Assembly: GCA_031549325.1 (NCBI GenBank)
Contig: JAVBQA010000047.1
Coordinates: forward strand, 1 to 35,486
Origin: JAJDGF01 sp031549325
GTDB lineage: Bacteria; Bacillota; Clostridia; Christensenellales; Aristaeellaceae
Direction of reading: 5' to 3'
DNA length: 35,486 nt
Each line of letters opens with the position of its first letter. Positions within the stretch are counted from its first letter, which is position 1. The position numbers and the translations under genes were made by a program. This document shows positions 8,203 through 16,712 of this stretch, in pieces. A model generated the notes under the pieces. It was not told where the DNA came from and did not search any database. It saw only the letters and a program-made list of their open reading frames with translations.

Positions 8203-9912
8203 ATGAAGGCCAGGGTTCACATCCGAAAGAGCATCTTTATGAGGCTGGTACTCAGCCTGTCGCTGGTGACGATCCTCTCGATTGCACTGGTGAGCTTTGT
8301 GCTGTACAAAAACGCCGCGCGCCAGTTCGAACGAACCTTTTTCGACTACAATGCCCACATCCTGGACGGGGCGATGCGGGATTTCGAGAATTACCTGGAG
8401 GAGCTAAGCGACTTTTCTCTGAACATCCGGCAGGACGAGGCGCTGCTGGATTCGTTGGCCGGGGGCGACTTTTCCATCGGCATATCGGCCGACAAGCTCA
8501 GCCTTTTGAACGCCGGCCGGCGAAATCTGGGGATCCGGCGCGTTGAGTACTATATTCCCAGCGTCGACATGGCCTTTCGCATCGATGACGAGCACATTTC
8601 CATCCAGGGTGTAAGCTACAAAGACCAGCCGTGGTTTTCCGGCATCGCCGAAGACAAAAAGCTGCGGTACGTGTCTCCCGGGTACCAGGAGCAAGGCGTG
8701 TTTTTCAGCTATTTCCGCAGCTTGATCGACTTTGGAAAAGGAGATAGGCGCGCGTTGATCGTGCGGCTGGATGTGGATCCGGAGGTTGCCCGCAAAGTGG
8801 TGGCGCTCACGCACCTTGCCGATGGAGAAATGCTGTTCTTTTTCGAGCAGCGCGGCAACTTGCTGTTTGGCAACCAGCCCTCGTTTTTGATTCGCGAAAC
8901 CCGCGGATTCCTGACGGGGGATGAGGCGCGCTTCTCTTACCGGGGCAAGGAGTATCTGCGCACCGCGTCGCGGTCTTCGGACGGCGACTTTCTGATGGTC
9001 AAGGTCGTGCCGGTCGCCAGGTTTTTTGACCAGATGCGGCCCGTGCTCCTCGCGTCCATCGGCATCGCGCTGTTCTTCATCATCCTGTCGATCGCGCTGA
9101 GCTTTGTCGCCATTCAGCGCATCACGGGCAGCGTGTATCGCTTGGTGAACCAGATTGAGAAACTGCCCGAAGGCGAGCTTTCGCTGCCCGGGGGCAACGA
9201 TGAGATCGGCGCCATCGCGGGCAAGCTCGGCGAGATGAATCTGCGCATCAAGCAGCATGTGAACACCGAACGCATGCTGGTGCTGTCCGAGCAAAAGGCG
9301 CTGCAAAAGGCACTGGAGGCGCGCGTCAACCCGCATTTCCTGTACAATTCGCTGCAAGCGATCTCCGGCAAGGCGCTGTCTTCCGGCGACAACGAAGTGG
9401 TCTCCATGATCGAGGCGCTGTCCAGGACCTACCGCTATGTGCTGGGCAATGAGAAGAGCGCCGCGCTGATGGACGAGCTCGAGAACGTGCAAAACTATAT
9501 CACCGTGAGCAGGCTGCGCTTTGGCGACAGGCTCCGTTTGTCACTGGACGTGGACGACATGGCGCTGGAGGACACGCTGCCCCGGCTATGTCTGCAGGTG
9601 ATCGTCGAAAATTCCGTGAAATATGCGCTGGAGCAAAACGGCGAGCCGGTGCACATCCGCGTGTCCGCCAAGCGCAGAAACGAGTATTTGGATTTGGTGG
9701 TTGAAGACGACGGCGTGGGCATGGACGCAGCGCCGCTTGCCAGTCTCATTGAGCGGATTGAGCGCGCGGACTACCTGGCTGAGGATGAAAAGTCGACCGG
9801 ACTGATCAGCCTGTACGGGCGGCTTCGGCTGTTTGACCCTGAAGTAAAGTTCAAGATTGAAAGCGAAAAAGGCGCGTTTTTCCGGGTGTCGATTTCGCTT
9901 TCAATGCTGTGA
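8203..9912 (+). CDS. YesM-like sensor histidine kinase with dCache-like sensor
   Basis: This 569-residue membrane kinase has membrane helices at about 11-36 and 279-303 flanking a roughly 240-residue extracytoplasmic region with a dCache-like DQPWFSG segment near 141-147. A HAMP linker, phospho-acceptor H378 (VNPHFLYN), N-box N470 (VENS) and G1 box DDGVG near 502-506 follow. ATG 8203 was chosen over a TTG at 8161 because an AAAGGAGATT site lies just before it. The response regulator starts 15 bases after its stop and a solute-binding-like protein overlaps the regulator, making a three-gene sensory unit placed upstream of the LipO/LplB/LplC-like importer that it probably controls. Confidence 0.93.
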   Translation: MKARVHIRKSIFMRLVLSLSLVTILSIALVSFVLYKNAARQFERTFFDYNAHILDGAMRDFENYLEELSDFSLNIRQDEALLDSLAGGDFSIGISADKLSLLNAGRRNLGIRRVEYYIPSVDMAFRIDDEHISIQGVSYKDQPWFSGIAEDKKLRYVSPGYQEQGVFFSYFRSLIDFGKGDRRALIVRLDVDPEVARKVVALTHLADGEMLFFFEQRGNLLFGNQPSFLIRETRGFLTGDEARFSYRGKEYLRTASRSSDGDFLMVKVVPVARFFDQMRPVLLASIGIALFFIILSIALSFVAIQRITGSVYRLVNQIEKLPEGELSLPGGNDEIGAIAGKLGEMNLRIKQHVNTERMLVLSEQKALQKALEARVNPHFLYNSLQAISGKALSSGDNEVVSMIEALSRTYRYVLGNEKSAALMDELENVQNYITVSRLRFGDRLRLSLDVDDMALEDTLPRLCLQVIVENSVKYALEQNGEPVHIRVSAKRRNEYLDLVVEDDGVGMDAAPLASLIERIERADYLAEDEKSTGLISLYGRLRLFDPEVKFKIESEKGAFFRVSISLSML

Positions 9913-9926
9913 GGTGGAGGTGACAA

Positions 9927-10640
9927 ATGCTGACGCTGTTGCTGGTGGACGATGAGAAGCACGTGCGCGATGCGATTCGCCAGATGTGCGATTTTCCGGC
10001 GCTTGGGATCACGCGCGTGCTGGAGGCGGAGAATGGGCAGGACGCGCTGCGGTTGATCCTTCGTGAACGGCCGCAGATCGTGATCACCGACATGAAAATG
10101 CCGCTGGTAAGCGGTGCGCAGATGCTTCGCATGGCGCGCGACGCCGGGTTTTCCGGGCAGGTGATCGTCCTGTCCGGATTCAAGGACTTTGAGTACACGC
10201 GCGAAGGGATACGCACGGGCGCCCTGGATTACCTGCTCAAACCCATCAACCGCGGCGAGCTGAACGATACGCTGAAAAAGGCGGTGGAAAGCGTGTCGGG
10301 CATCGCGCAGCAGCCGTCGTTTTTGGATGAGATGAAAACCTATGTTGACGCGCACTACGCAGAAGAGATCAGCCTGGAATTGTTCGCAAAGAAGTATTTT
10401 CTCTCCAAGGAGTACATTCTGCGCAGGTTTAAGGAGAAGTACGGCATCGGCGTGTACGAATACGTGATGACGGTGCGCATGAACGAAGCGAGGAGAAGGC
10501 TTCTCGAAACCGATCTGCAGATTCAGGAAATCGCTTATCAGGTGGGATTCAATGACAGCCACTATTTTAGCAAGGTGTTCAGGAACCGGTTTGGAATGAC
10601 CCCCAAAGAGGCGCGCAAGCCGGGAGGAGACAGGCCATGA
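9927..10640 (+). CDS. YesN-like response regulator, AraC-type DNA-binding domain
   Basis: This 237-residue regulator has a receiver domain (about 1-120) with D8/D9, phosphoacceptor D55 (TDMKMP), S83 and K105-P106. After a very short linker, an AraC-type helix-turn-helix pair occupies about 135-232 (LSKEYILRRFKEKYG; GFNDSHYFSKVFRNRFG; then MTPKE). ATG 9927 has a GAGGTGGAGGTG site. The final four bases (ATGA) are shared with the start of the next gene, so the binding-protein-like partner is translated with it. The likely target is the region before the LipO-like gene at 11933. Confidence 0.94.
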   Translation: MLTLLLVDDEKHVRDAIRQMCDFPALGITRVLEAENGQDALRLILRERPQIVITDMKMPLVSGAQMLRMARDAGFSGQVIVLSGFKDFEYTREGIRTGALDYLLKPINRGELNDTLKKAVESVSGIAQQPSFLDEMKTYVDAHYAEEISLELFAKKYFLSKEYILRRFKEKYGIGVYEYVMTVRMNEARRRLLETDLQIQEIAYQVGFNDSHYFSKVFRNRFGMTPKEARKPGGDRP

Positions 10641-11809
10641 AGAAGGCGCTCTGCTGGTTTGGCGTGGTTTTGACCCTGGCGCTGATCGCGGCGTGGCTGT
10701 GGTTCACGATGCCGGACGGAAATTTGAATGCGCAACCGCGCGCCTGCGCGCGCGTGCGCCCGGGTCCCGCAATCACGTGGCTGGACGCCAACACATACGT
10801 CCAGCAGGAGATCGATGGGTTGCTTTCCGGCTGGGCCAAACAAAACGCCATCCCTGTGCGCGCCGAGCACATAGCCGTCGGCTATGACGCCGCGTTGAAA
10901 ACGCGCATCAACAAGGGGGAGATCCCCGACGTGTGGGTCAACCGCGCGGGGGCGGACAATGGTGCGTTCGCGCCCTACAGTTTCGATTGGACGGGCGAGC
11001 CGATACTGGATCGGTTTGATCGCACCAGCCTGGAGCAATGCATGTTTGACGGCCGGGTGGTCGGGCTCCCGTGGTCGCGGGAGGCCTACGGAATCGTGTA
11101 CAACAAGCGCATGCTGAAAAACGCGGGGATTGAGGGTGTGCCGCGCACGCTGTCGGAGTTGGAAGCGGCCTGCCAGGCGCTGGTTGCGCATGGCGTTACG
11201 CCCTTTGTCAATGGGTATAAAGAGGCGTGGATGCTCGGCGCGTTGGTTTCCCAGTTCTCACGGGACGACGGAACGAGCGGCGAACTGTTCCGCTACCTGG
11301 ATTTGAGCATGCGTTATGGCCAGGATCGGCCCCTTGAAACCGATTGGCGCGCGTGCGCCTATAGCCTCGCCAAGGGTGAGGCGGCCATGAGCTACCTGGG
11401 GGACTGGTGTGAGGAGTCGATCAAAAAAACGAACCCTTATGTGGACATAGGCTTTTTGCCGCTGCCGACATCGGAAGACCCAGAAGACGCGCGCCTGGTT
11501 TCGTCGATCTCATGGGTGCTGAAACTGGACAGGAGCAGCCCGGAGCTTGCCTCGGCCAAGGCGCTTGTGGAGCGCGCTGTCGAGAGCGGCATAGCAGACG
11601 GTCGGGATGGCGCGCTTGACGCGGATACGATGCGGGCGTTTGACGAGGGGCGCGTGAGCGGTTGGAACCAGAGAGGGTGGCCAAGCGGGTTTGAAACCAG
11701 ATGCGCCAGGGCGCTCATGGATTACCTGGCTGGGAACGCCGACGAGGCGCAAACCCTGGAGGCGCTTGGCGAACCCTCGGGAGTGTTAACAAAATCATTG
11801 AAAGAATAG
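10637..11809 (+). CDS. Membrane-anchored solute-binding-like protein, probable sensory partner
   Basis: This 390-residue protein has one N-terminal hydrophobic segment (about 4-24) with no lipobox and no clear cleavage site, so it is probably anchored and faces outward. The rest resembles a family-1 sugar-binding fold (VDIGFLPLPTSEDP; AYGIVYNKRML; KGEAAMSYLGDW). It overlaps the YesN-like regulator gene by ATGA and is separated from the importer genes by a 123-base regulatory gap. It therefore belongs to the kinase/regulator unit rather than the transporter. XylFII of Clostridium beijerinckii is a known precedent, a binding-like protein that activates a LytS/YesN pair. The sensory role here is inference; it could also be a second binding protein for the importer. 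Confidence 0.8.
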   Translation: MKKALCWFGVVLTLALIAAWLWFTMPDGNLNAQPRACARVRPGPAITWLDANTYVQQEIDGLLSGWAKQNAIPVRAEHIAVGYDAALKTRINKGEIPDVWVNRAGADNGAFAPYSFDWTGEPILDRFDRTSLEQCMFDGRVVGLPWSREAYGIVYNKRMLKNAGIEGVPRTLSELEAACQALVAHGVTPFVNGYKEAWMLGALVSQFSRDDGTSGELFRYLDLSMRYGQDRPLETDWRACAYSLAKGEAAMSYLGDWCEESIKKTNPYVDIGFLPLPTSEDPEDARLVSSISWVLKLDRSSPELASAKALVERAVESGIADGRDGALDADTMRAFDEGRVSGWNQRGWPSGFETRCARALMDYLAGNADEAQTLEALGEPSGVLTKSLKE

Positions 11810-11828
11810 CGGCGCTGATGTGGAATCC

Positions 11829-11893
11829 GTACAGGAATGTACACCTATTGTTCAACATGTTCCATTTATTTTTTGCGTTCATGACGATATTCT
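11829..11893 (+). promoter_or_regulatory. Regulatory region before the LipO-like importer operon
   Basis: The 123-base gap is AT-richer than its neighbours. It holds GTACA-GGAA-TGTAC (11829-11842) and the palindrome AACATGTT (11854-11861), both possible activator sites, followed by a candidate -10 TATTCT (11888-11893). No good -35 is seen at the usual distance (TTTATT, 3 of 6), which fits an activator-dependent promoter. The exact promoter is uncertain. Confidence 0.4.
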
Positions 11894-11932
11894 TATGGAG
11901 AGGAACATCCACTATTTTGAGGAGGGACTAAG

Positions 11933-13423
11933 ATGAAGAAAATCCTTTCGGTGGTTCTGGCCCTTTCCCTGATGCTGGGCAGCGTAGCCTTTGCGGCGGC
12001 TGCGGAGCCGGCGGCGCTCGAGCCCGTCACCCTGATTTGGTACTTCCCTGGCGCGTGGCCGGCGCCCGACCAGGATCTCGTGTTCGCCGAAGTCAACAAG
12101 ATGGTGCAGGAAAAGATCAATGCCACGATCGACTTTCGGCCGCTGACCTACGCCGACTACAATGAGAAGATGTCCACCGTCATCACCGCCGGCGACGACT
12201 GGGATATCTGCTTCTCCGCGAACTGGCTTTTGAACTACGGCCTGTATGCCGGCAAGGGCGCGTTCAAGGACATCACGGACATGCTGCCCGAGTATATGCC
12301 CATGACCTACAAACAGGTGCCCCAGGATTTCTGGAACGCCGCCAAGATCAAAGGCCGCAATTATTCCGTCATCAACGAGCAGATCTCCGCGCGCATCGCG
12401 GATGTCACCGTGCCCACCGAGTTCCTGACCGAGACTGGCTACGATCTCGCCAAGGATTTCGTGCCCGGCGACATCACCTCGCTGGATCCCTTCCTCGCCA
12501 AGATGCATGAGAAGTATCCCGACAAGTACTTCCTGACCGACATCTCCAACCAGCAGGAGTATCTGCAGCAGGAGTGGCTCAACGGCTTCCTGACTCCGGG
12601 CGCGATCGACGTGACTGCGGGCAACACCACCGTCATCAATCAGTTCAAGTCCGACGCGTTCAAAAAGCTGATCGCCGACCTGCGCGGCTTCCGCGAGAAG
12701 GGCTATATGGACGAGAACCGCCGCATCACCATCCCCACCGGCGGCGAAGGCCGCGAGGAGTCCAAGGCCAAGCTGCAGACCGTCGCCATGAACGGAACCT
12801 ACAAGCCGGGCGTAGACCTGATCACCGCCGACATGCTGGGCTTCCCCTGCACCGTCATCCCCTCGGGCAAACCGCTGCTGACCACCGGCGGCATCATCGC
12901 CACCATGATGGTAGTGAACCAGAACAGCAAGAACCCGGAGCGCGCGCTGCAGTTCCTGGAGCTGCTGAATGCCAACACCGAGGGCACCCCGCACAACCGC
13001 TTCTATGACACCCTCACCAACGGCATTGAGGGAACCCACTTCACCTACACCGACGACGGCCACATCCAAAAGACCCAGCAGGGCATCGACAAGTACAACA
13101 TCGTGCTGGACTGGATGTTCGCCTCCAACTTCCAGGTGACCCCGGCGGTCGGCATGGACCTGAACATCTGGGACGAAACCCGCAAGATGAACGCCGAGGC
13201 CGCCACCTCGCCGCTGTGCGGATTCCTGTTCGACGCCGAGCCGGTGAAGAGCGAGGCGGGCGCCTGCTCCGCCGTGCTGCAGGAGTATCAGAAGCAGTTC
13301 GAGCTGGGCATGGTCAGCGAAGAGGACTATCAGAAGTTCCTTGACAAGCTGGACAAGGCCGGCGCGGATACCATCATCGCCGAGATGCAGAAGCAGGTGG
13401 ACGCCTGGCTGGCCACCAAATAA
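11933..13423 (+). CDS. LipO/YtcQ-like solute-binding protein with DUF3502-type C-terminus
   Basis: This 496-residue extracytoplasmic protein would bind an oligosaccharide for the two permeases downstream. Residues 1-24 are a Sec signal ending in Ala-rich sequence (AFAAAAEP) without a Cys, so it is not a lipoprotein by sequence. The mature start (LIWYFPG) and the C-terminal region (GFLFDAEPVK, then a helical tail with IIAEMQKQVDAWL) match the LipO/DUF3502 type that pairs with LplB/LplC permeases. ATG 11933 follows a GAGGAGGGA site. The gene uses C-ending codons far more than its neighbours, suggesting very high expression. A strong hairpin follows its stop. The substrate is unknown. Confidence 0.92.
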   Translation: MKKILSVVLALSLMLGSVAFAAAAEPAALEPVTLIWYFPGAWPAPDQDLVFAEVNKMVQEKINATIDFRPLTYADYNEKMSTVITAGDDWDICFSANWLLNYGLYAGKGAFKDITDMLPEYMPMTYKQVPQDFWNAAKIKGRNYSVINEQISARIADVTVPTEFLTETGYDLAKDFVPGDITSLDPFLAKMHEKYPDKYFLTDISNQQEYLQQEWLNGFLTPGAIDVTAGNTTVINQFKSDAFKKLIADLRGFREKGYMDENRRITIPTGGEGREESKAKLQTVAMNGTYKPGVDLITADMLGFPCTVIPSGKPLLTTGGIIATMMVVNQNSKNPERALQFLELLNANTEGTPHNRFYDTLTNGIEGTHFTYTDDGHIQKTQQGIDKYNIVLDWMFASNFQVTPAVGMDLNIWDETRKMNAEAATSPLCGFLFDAEPVKSEAGACSAVLQEYQKQFELGMVSEEDYQKFLDKLDKAGADTIIAEMQKQVDAWLATK

Positions 13424-13446
13424 CCCATCGAGACACGATTTGACGC

Positions 13447-13480
13447 GCGGGTTTCTCCGGCACTCGCCGGGGGAACCCGC
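13447..13480 (+). other. Intercistronic hairpin after the LipO-like gene
   Basis: Bases 13447-13461 pair with 13466-13480 in a 15-bp GC-rich stem (some G-T pairs) around loop ACTC. It lies 24 bases after the stop and 36 before the permease start. No T-run follows, so it probably protects the upstream mRNA or lowers read-through rather than ending transcription. Confidence 0.6.
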
Positions 13481-13515
13481 CCTGTTGTACGTAAACCGTC
13501 GGGAGGTGCATCCCC

Positions 13516-14448
13516 ATGACCCGTGCAAAGCCCTCGAGGCTGCAATCCATCCGAACCCGCCAGCTGTTCATCCTGGCGCTGCCCGCGATTCTTTTGATTT
13601 TTGTGTTTGCCTACCTGCCGATGGCGGGCATCTTTGTGGCGTTCAAAAACATCAACTATGTAGATGGCATCTTTAAGAGCCCTTGGAACGGGCTTGCAAA
13701 CTTCCGCTTCTTCTTTGAAAACGACGCGTGGTCGGTCACCCGCAACACGCTGTTCTACAATGCGGCGTTCATCGTGATCGGCACGGTGTTCGCGCTGATG
13801 TTCGCGCTGATGCTCAACGAGATCAAGAGCCGGTTGGCGATCAAGACCTACCAGACGATCTTCTTTTTCCCGTACTTCTTCTCCTGGGTCATTGTGACCT
13901 ACATGGTGTATTCCTTCCTGTCGCCGGGCGGCATCCTGCCCACCGCGTTTGGCGAACAGCTCAAGGCCACGTTTGGCATCGACATCAAGGCGTTTTACAC
14001 CACCGCCAAGTGGTGGCCCGGTTTTCTGATCTTTCTGAATACTTGGAAGACCGTGGGCTACAACAGCGTGCTGTTTTACGCCGGGATCATGGGCATTTCA
14101 GGCGATTATTACGAGGCCGCCGCGATTGACGGCGCGAACAAGCTGCAGATGGTGAAATCCATCACGCTGCCGCTTCTGACGCCGCTGGTGTCGATCATGA
14201 CGCTGCTGGCGATCGGCGGCATCTTCCGCGCGGATTTCGGCCTGTTCTACTTTGTGCCCAGGCAGGTCGGGCTGCTGTTTGAGGCCACGTCGGTCATCGA
14301 TACCCACGTGTACCGGATGCTCAAACAGACCGGCGACATCGGCATGTCGGCGGCTGTCGGACTCTACCAATCGGTGATGTGCCTGGTCGTGGTGCTGATT
14401 TCCAACTACGTCGTCAAGCGCATCGAGCCGGAGAACAGCGCTTTTTAG
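13516..14448 (+). CDS. LplB-like sugar ABC transporter permease
   Basis: This 310-residue membrane permease has six predicted helices (first at about 16-38), an EAA-type loop near residue 200 (YYEAAAIDGANK, then LPLLTP) and the LplB-family ending (VVKRIEPENSAF). ATG 13516 follows a GGGAGGTG site. It pairs with the permease that starts 22 bases after its stop, and the LipO-like protein upstream supplies the substrate. The ATPase is not encoded nearby. Confidence 0.93.
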   Translation: MTRAKPSRLQSIRTRQLFILALPAILLIFVFAYLPMAGIFVAFKNINYVDGIFKSPWNGLANFRFFFENDAWSVTRNTLFYNAAFIVIGTVFALMFALMLNEIKSRLAIKTYQTIFFFPYFFSWVIVTYMVYSFLSPGGILPTAFGEQLKATFGIDIKAFYTTAKWWPGFLIFLNTWKTVGYNSVLFYAGIMGISGDYYEAAAIDGANKLQMVKSITLPLLTPLVSIMTLLAIGGIFRADFGLFYFVPRQVGLLFEATSVIDTHVYRMLKQTGDIGMSAAVGLYQSVMCLVVVLISNYVVKRIEPENSAF

Positions 14449-14470
14449 CGGAAAGGAGAGGGATTCGAAC

Positions 14471-15355
14471 ATGGAAACCAATGCCAGTAAGCTCGGAAGA
14501 GTCCTGATCCACGCGCTGATGATCGCGTTCTGCGTGCTGTGCGTGGTGCCCCTGATTTCGGTCGTGTCGATTTCGATGAGCAACGAAGCCGACATCGCCA
14601 AGAACGGCTACACGCTGTTTCCGCGCGTGTTTGACTTCACCAGCTACATCTACGTGCTCAATGACCCCACGATGATCAAGAACAGCTATATCGTGTCGGT
14701 GGCGATTACCTTTGTGGGCACCGCGCTGTCGCTGATTCTGACGGCGGGCATATCCTACGCGCTGTCTCGCTCCGATTTTAAGCACCGCAACAAGATCAGC
14801 TTTTATCTGTTCTTCACGATGCTGTTTTCGGGCGGATTGGTGCCCTGGTACATGCTGATCTCGCAATACCTCGGCATGAAAAACACGATCTGGGCGCTGA
14901 TCGTGCCGTATCTGATCACGCCGTGGTTCGTGCTGGTCCTCAGGACGTTCATGCAGAAGATCCCGATGGAGGTCATCGAGAGCTGCATGCTGGATGGCGC
15001 CAGCGAATACCGCACATTCTTCCAGATCATCCTGCCATTGTCGAAGCCGGGGCTGGCCACGGTGGCGCTGTTCATCCTGCTCAGGTACTGGAACGACTGG
15101 TGGCTGGCGATGCTGTTCATCGAAAAAGAGGTGTTGGTGCCGCTGCAATATATGCTGTACCGCATGATGAAGAACATCGAGTTTTTGACCAATTCCACCA
15201 ACCAGATGCCTGCCGGGCTGCAAGTCGCGGCGCTGCCCAAGGAATCCGCGCGCATGGCGATGGCGGTGCTCGCGGCAGGTCCGATGCTTCTGATTTTTCC
15301 GTTTTTCCAGAAATACTTCGTCAAGGGGCTGACGGTCGGCGCGGTGAAAGGCTAA
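14471..15355 (+). CDS. LplC/YtcP-like sugar ABC transporter permease
   Basis: This 294-residue permease is the second half of the importer. It has six predicted helices (first at about 11-33), an EAA loop near residue 170 (ESCMLDGASE, then LPLSKP) and the family C-terminus FQKYFVKGLTVGAVKG. A GGAAAGGAGAGG site precedes ATG 14471. The oxidoreductase gene starts 67 bases downstream with no terminator between, so the enzymes that process the imported sugar are probably in the same transcript. Confidence 0.93.
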   Translation: METNASKLGRVLIHALMIAFCVLCVVPLISVVSISMSNEADIAKNGYTLFPRVFDFTSYIYVLNDPTMIKNSYIVSVAITFVGTALSLILTAGISYALSRSDFKHRNKISFYLFFTMLFSGGLVPWYMLISQYLGMKNTIWALIVPYLITPWFVLVLRTFMQKIPMEVIESCMLDGASEYRTFFQIILPLSKPGLATVALFILLRYWNDWWLAMLFIEKEVLVPLQYMLYRMMKNIEFLTNSTNQMPAGLQVAALPKESARMAMAVLAAGPMLLIFPFFQKYFVKGLTVGAVKG

Positions 15356-15422
15356 TTGCCGCCAAGGCGCTGAATGGAATCCAAGGAGCCCCCGTGTTTG
15401 TTGAAAGTAGAGGTGCGCTTGC

Positions 15423-16700
15423 ATGATGAAACAACCGGTGCGCGTGGCGATCGCGGGACTTGGCAACCGGGGACGCGAAACCTACGCGAATTACCAGAAG
15501 CTGTTTCCGGATGAGATGCGAATTGTTGCGGTGGCGGACACCGATCCGACGCGCGTTCAGGAGGCGGCGCGGACGTTTGGCCTTGGGGAAGGCGCGCTGT
15601 TTGATTCCGCTTCGGCGCTGCTCGCGGGGGAGCGATTGGCAGACATCCTGTTTGTCTGCGTTCCGGACAGGCTCCACGAAGAGGTTGCGGTGCCCGCGCT
15701 TGAAAAGGGATATCATCTGCTGCTCGAAAAGCCGATCGCTCCCGGTCTTGCGAGCTGCCGCAAAATCCTGGAGGCCGCGCAGCGGAGCGGGCGGCATGTG
15801 CTGGTGTGCCATGTGCTTCGCTACACGCCTTTCTATTGCGAAATCAAGCGCATCCTGGATTCGGGCGAGTTGGGCGAGCTTGTGACGGCGCATCAGATCG
15901 AGAATGTGGGTTATTACCACATGGCCCACAGCTTTGTGCGCGGCAATTGGCGAAGCGCGGAAGCGTCCAGCCCGATGATCCTGCAAAAATGCTGCCATGA
16001 CCTGGACATTCTGCTTTGGCTGATGGGCAAGCGCCCGTCCCGCGTCAGCTCGTTTGGGGATCTGTTCCTTTTCAGGCCGGAAAAGGCTCCGAAGGGCGCG
16101 AGTACACGCTGCCTGTCGGACTGCGAGGCCAAGGAAGGGTGCGTTTTTGATGCGGAGAAGATCTACATCACCGACGAGCTGACCGGCATTCGGAGCAGCA
16201 AGATCGACTGGCCCTGTTCGGTGTTGACGCCCATCCGCACGGAGGACGCGGTGTATCAGGCGCTGCGCGAAGGCCCGTATGGACGCTGCGTGTACCACTC
16301 GGACAACGACGTCGTCGATCATCAGGTGGTGAACATCTTGCTTGAAGATGGGGCAACCGTCAGCCTGACGATGTCCGGGCTGACCAGCCGGCAATACCGG
16401 GCGCTCAAGATCATGGGCACGAAGGCCGATTTGGAAGCGGACATGGGCGAGAACTGGATCCGCGTAACGCCCTTTGGGGGTGAGACGCGCGAAATCGACG
16501 TGACAAAGCTGTCGGATGATTTTTCCGGGCATGGCGGCGGCGACAACCGGATGATCAAGGAATTGCTTGCGTTGGTGCGCGGTGAGGCGCCGGGGAATGC
16601 GATGTCCTCCGTCGAAAACTCAATGGACAGCCATTTTGCCGCGTTCGCGGCCGAGCGCTCCAGGCTGAACGGCGGCGAAAGCATCACAATTGGGGAATAG
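15423..16700 (+). CDS. Gfo/Idh/MocA-family oxidoreductase with Cys-rich insert
   Basis: This 425-residue cytoplasmic NAD(P)-dependent sugar oxidoreductase has a Rossmann domain (GLGNRG at 12-17, acidic D39 after the second strand), the family EKP motif with K103, and active-site-region H192 (KCCHDLDIL). Residues 228-305 hold an insert with C230, C234 and C240 followed by YGRCVYHSDNDVVDHQ, a pattern seen in one subgroup of the family and perhaps a metal site. ATG 15423 follows AGAGGTG; a second ATG directly after it is equally possible. The next gene starts 12 bases past its stop. Family members oxidise sugars or act as NAD-assisted glycosidases; with the GH116 enzyme it probably handles the imported glycan. 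The exact substrate is unknown. Confidence 0.9.
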   Translation: MMKQPVRVAIAGLGNRGRETYANYQKLFPDEMRIVAVADTDPTRVQEAARTFGLGEGALFDSASALLAGERLADILFVCVPDRLHEEVAVPALEKGYHLLLEKPIAPGLASCRKILEAAQRSGRHVLVCHVLRYTPFYCEIKRILDSGELGELVTAHQIENVGYYHMAHSFVRGNWRSAEASSPMILQKCCHDLDILLWLMGKRPSRVSSFGDLFLFRPEKAPKGASTRCLSDCEAKEGCVFDAEKIYITDELTGIRSSKIDWPCSVLTPIRTEDAVYQALREGPYGRCVYHSDNDVVDHQVVNILLEDGATVSLTMSGLTSRQYRALKIMGTKADLEADMGENWIRVTPFGGETREIDVTKLSDDFSGHGGGDNRMIKELLALVRGEAPGNAMSSVENSMDSHFAAFAAERSRLNGGESITIGE

Positions 16701-16712
16701 GTGGGAGAATTC

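Noticed and set aside
11912..13528. Long minus-strand open frame (538 codons) opposite the LipO-like gene
   Set aside because: It is a shadow of the strongly codon-biased plus-strand gene: its translation is low-complexity with no recognisable domain.
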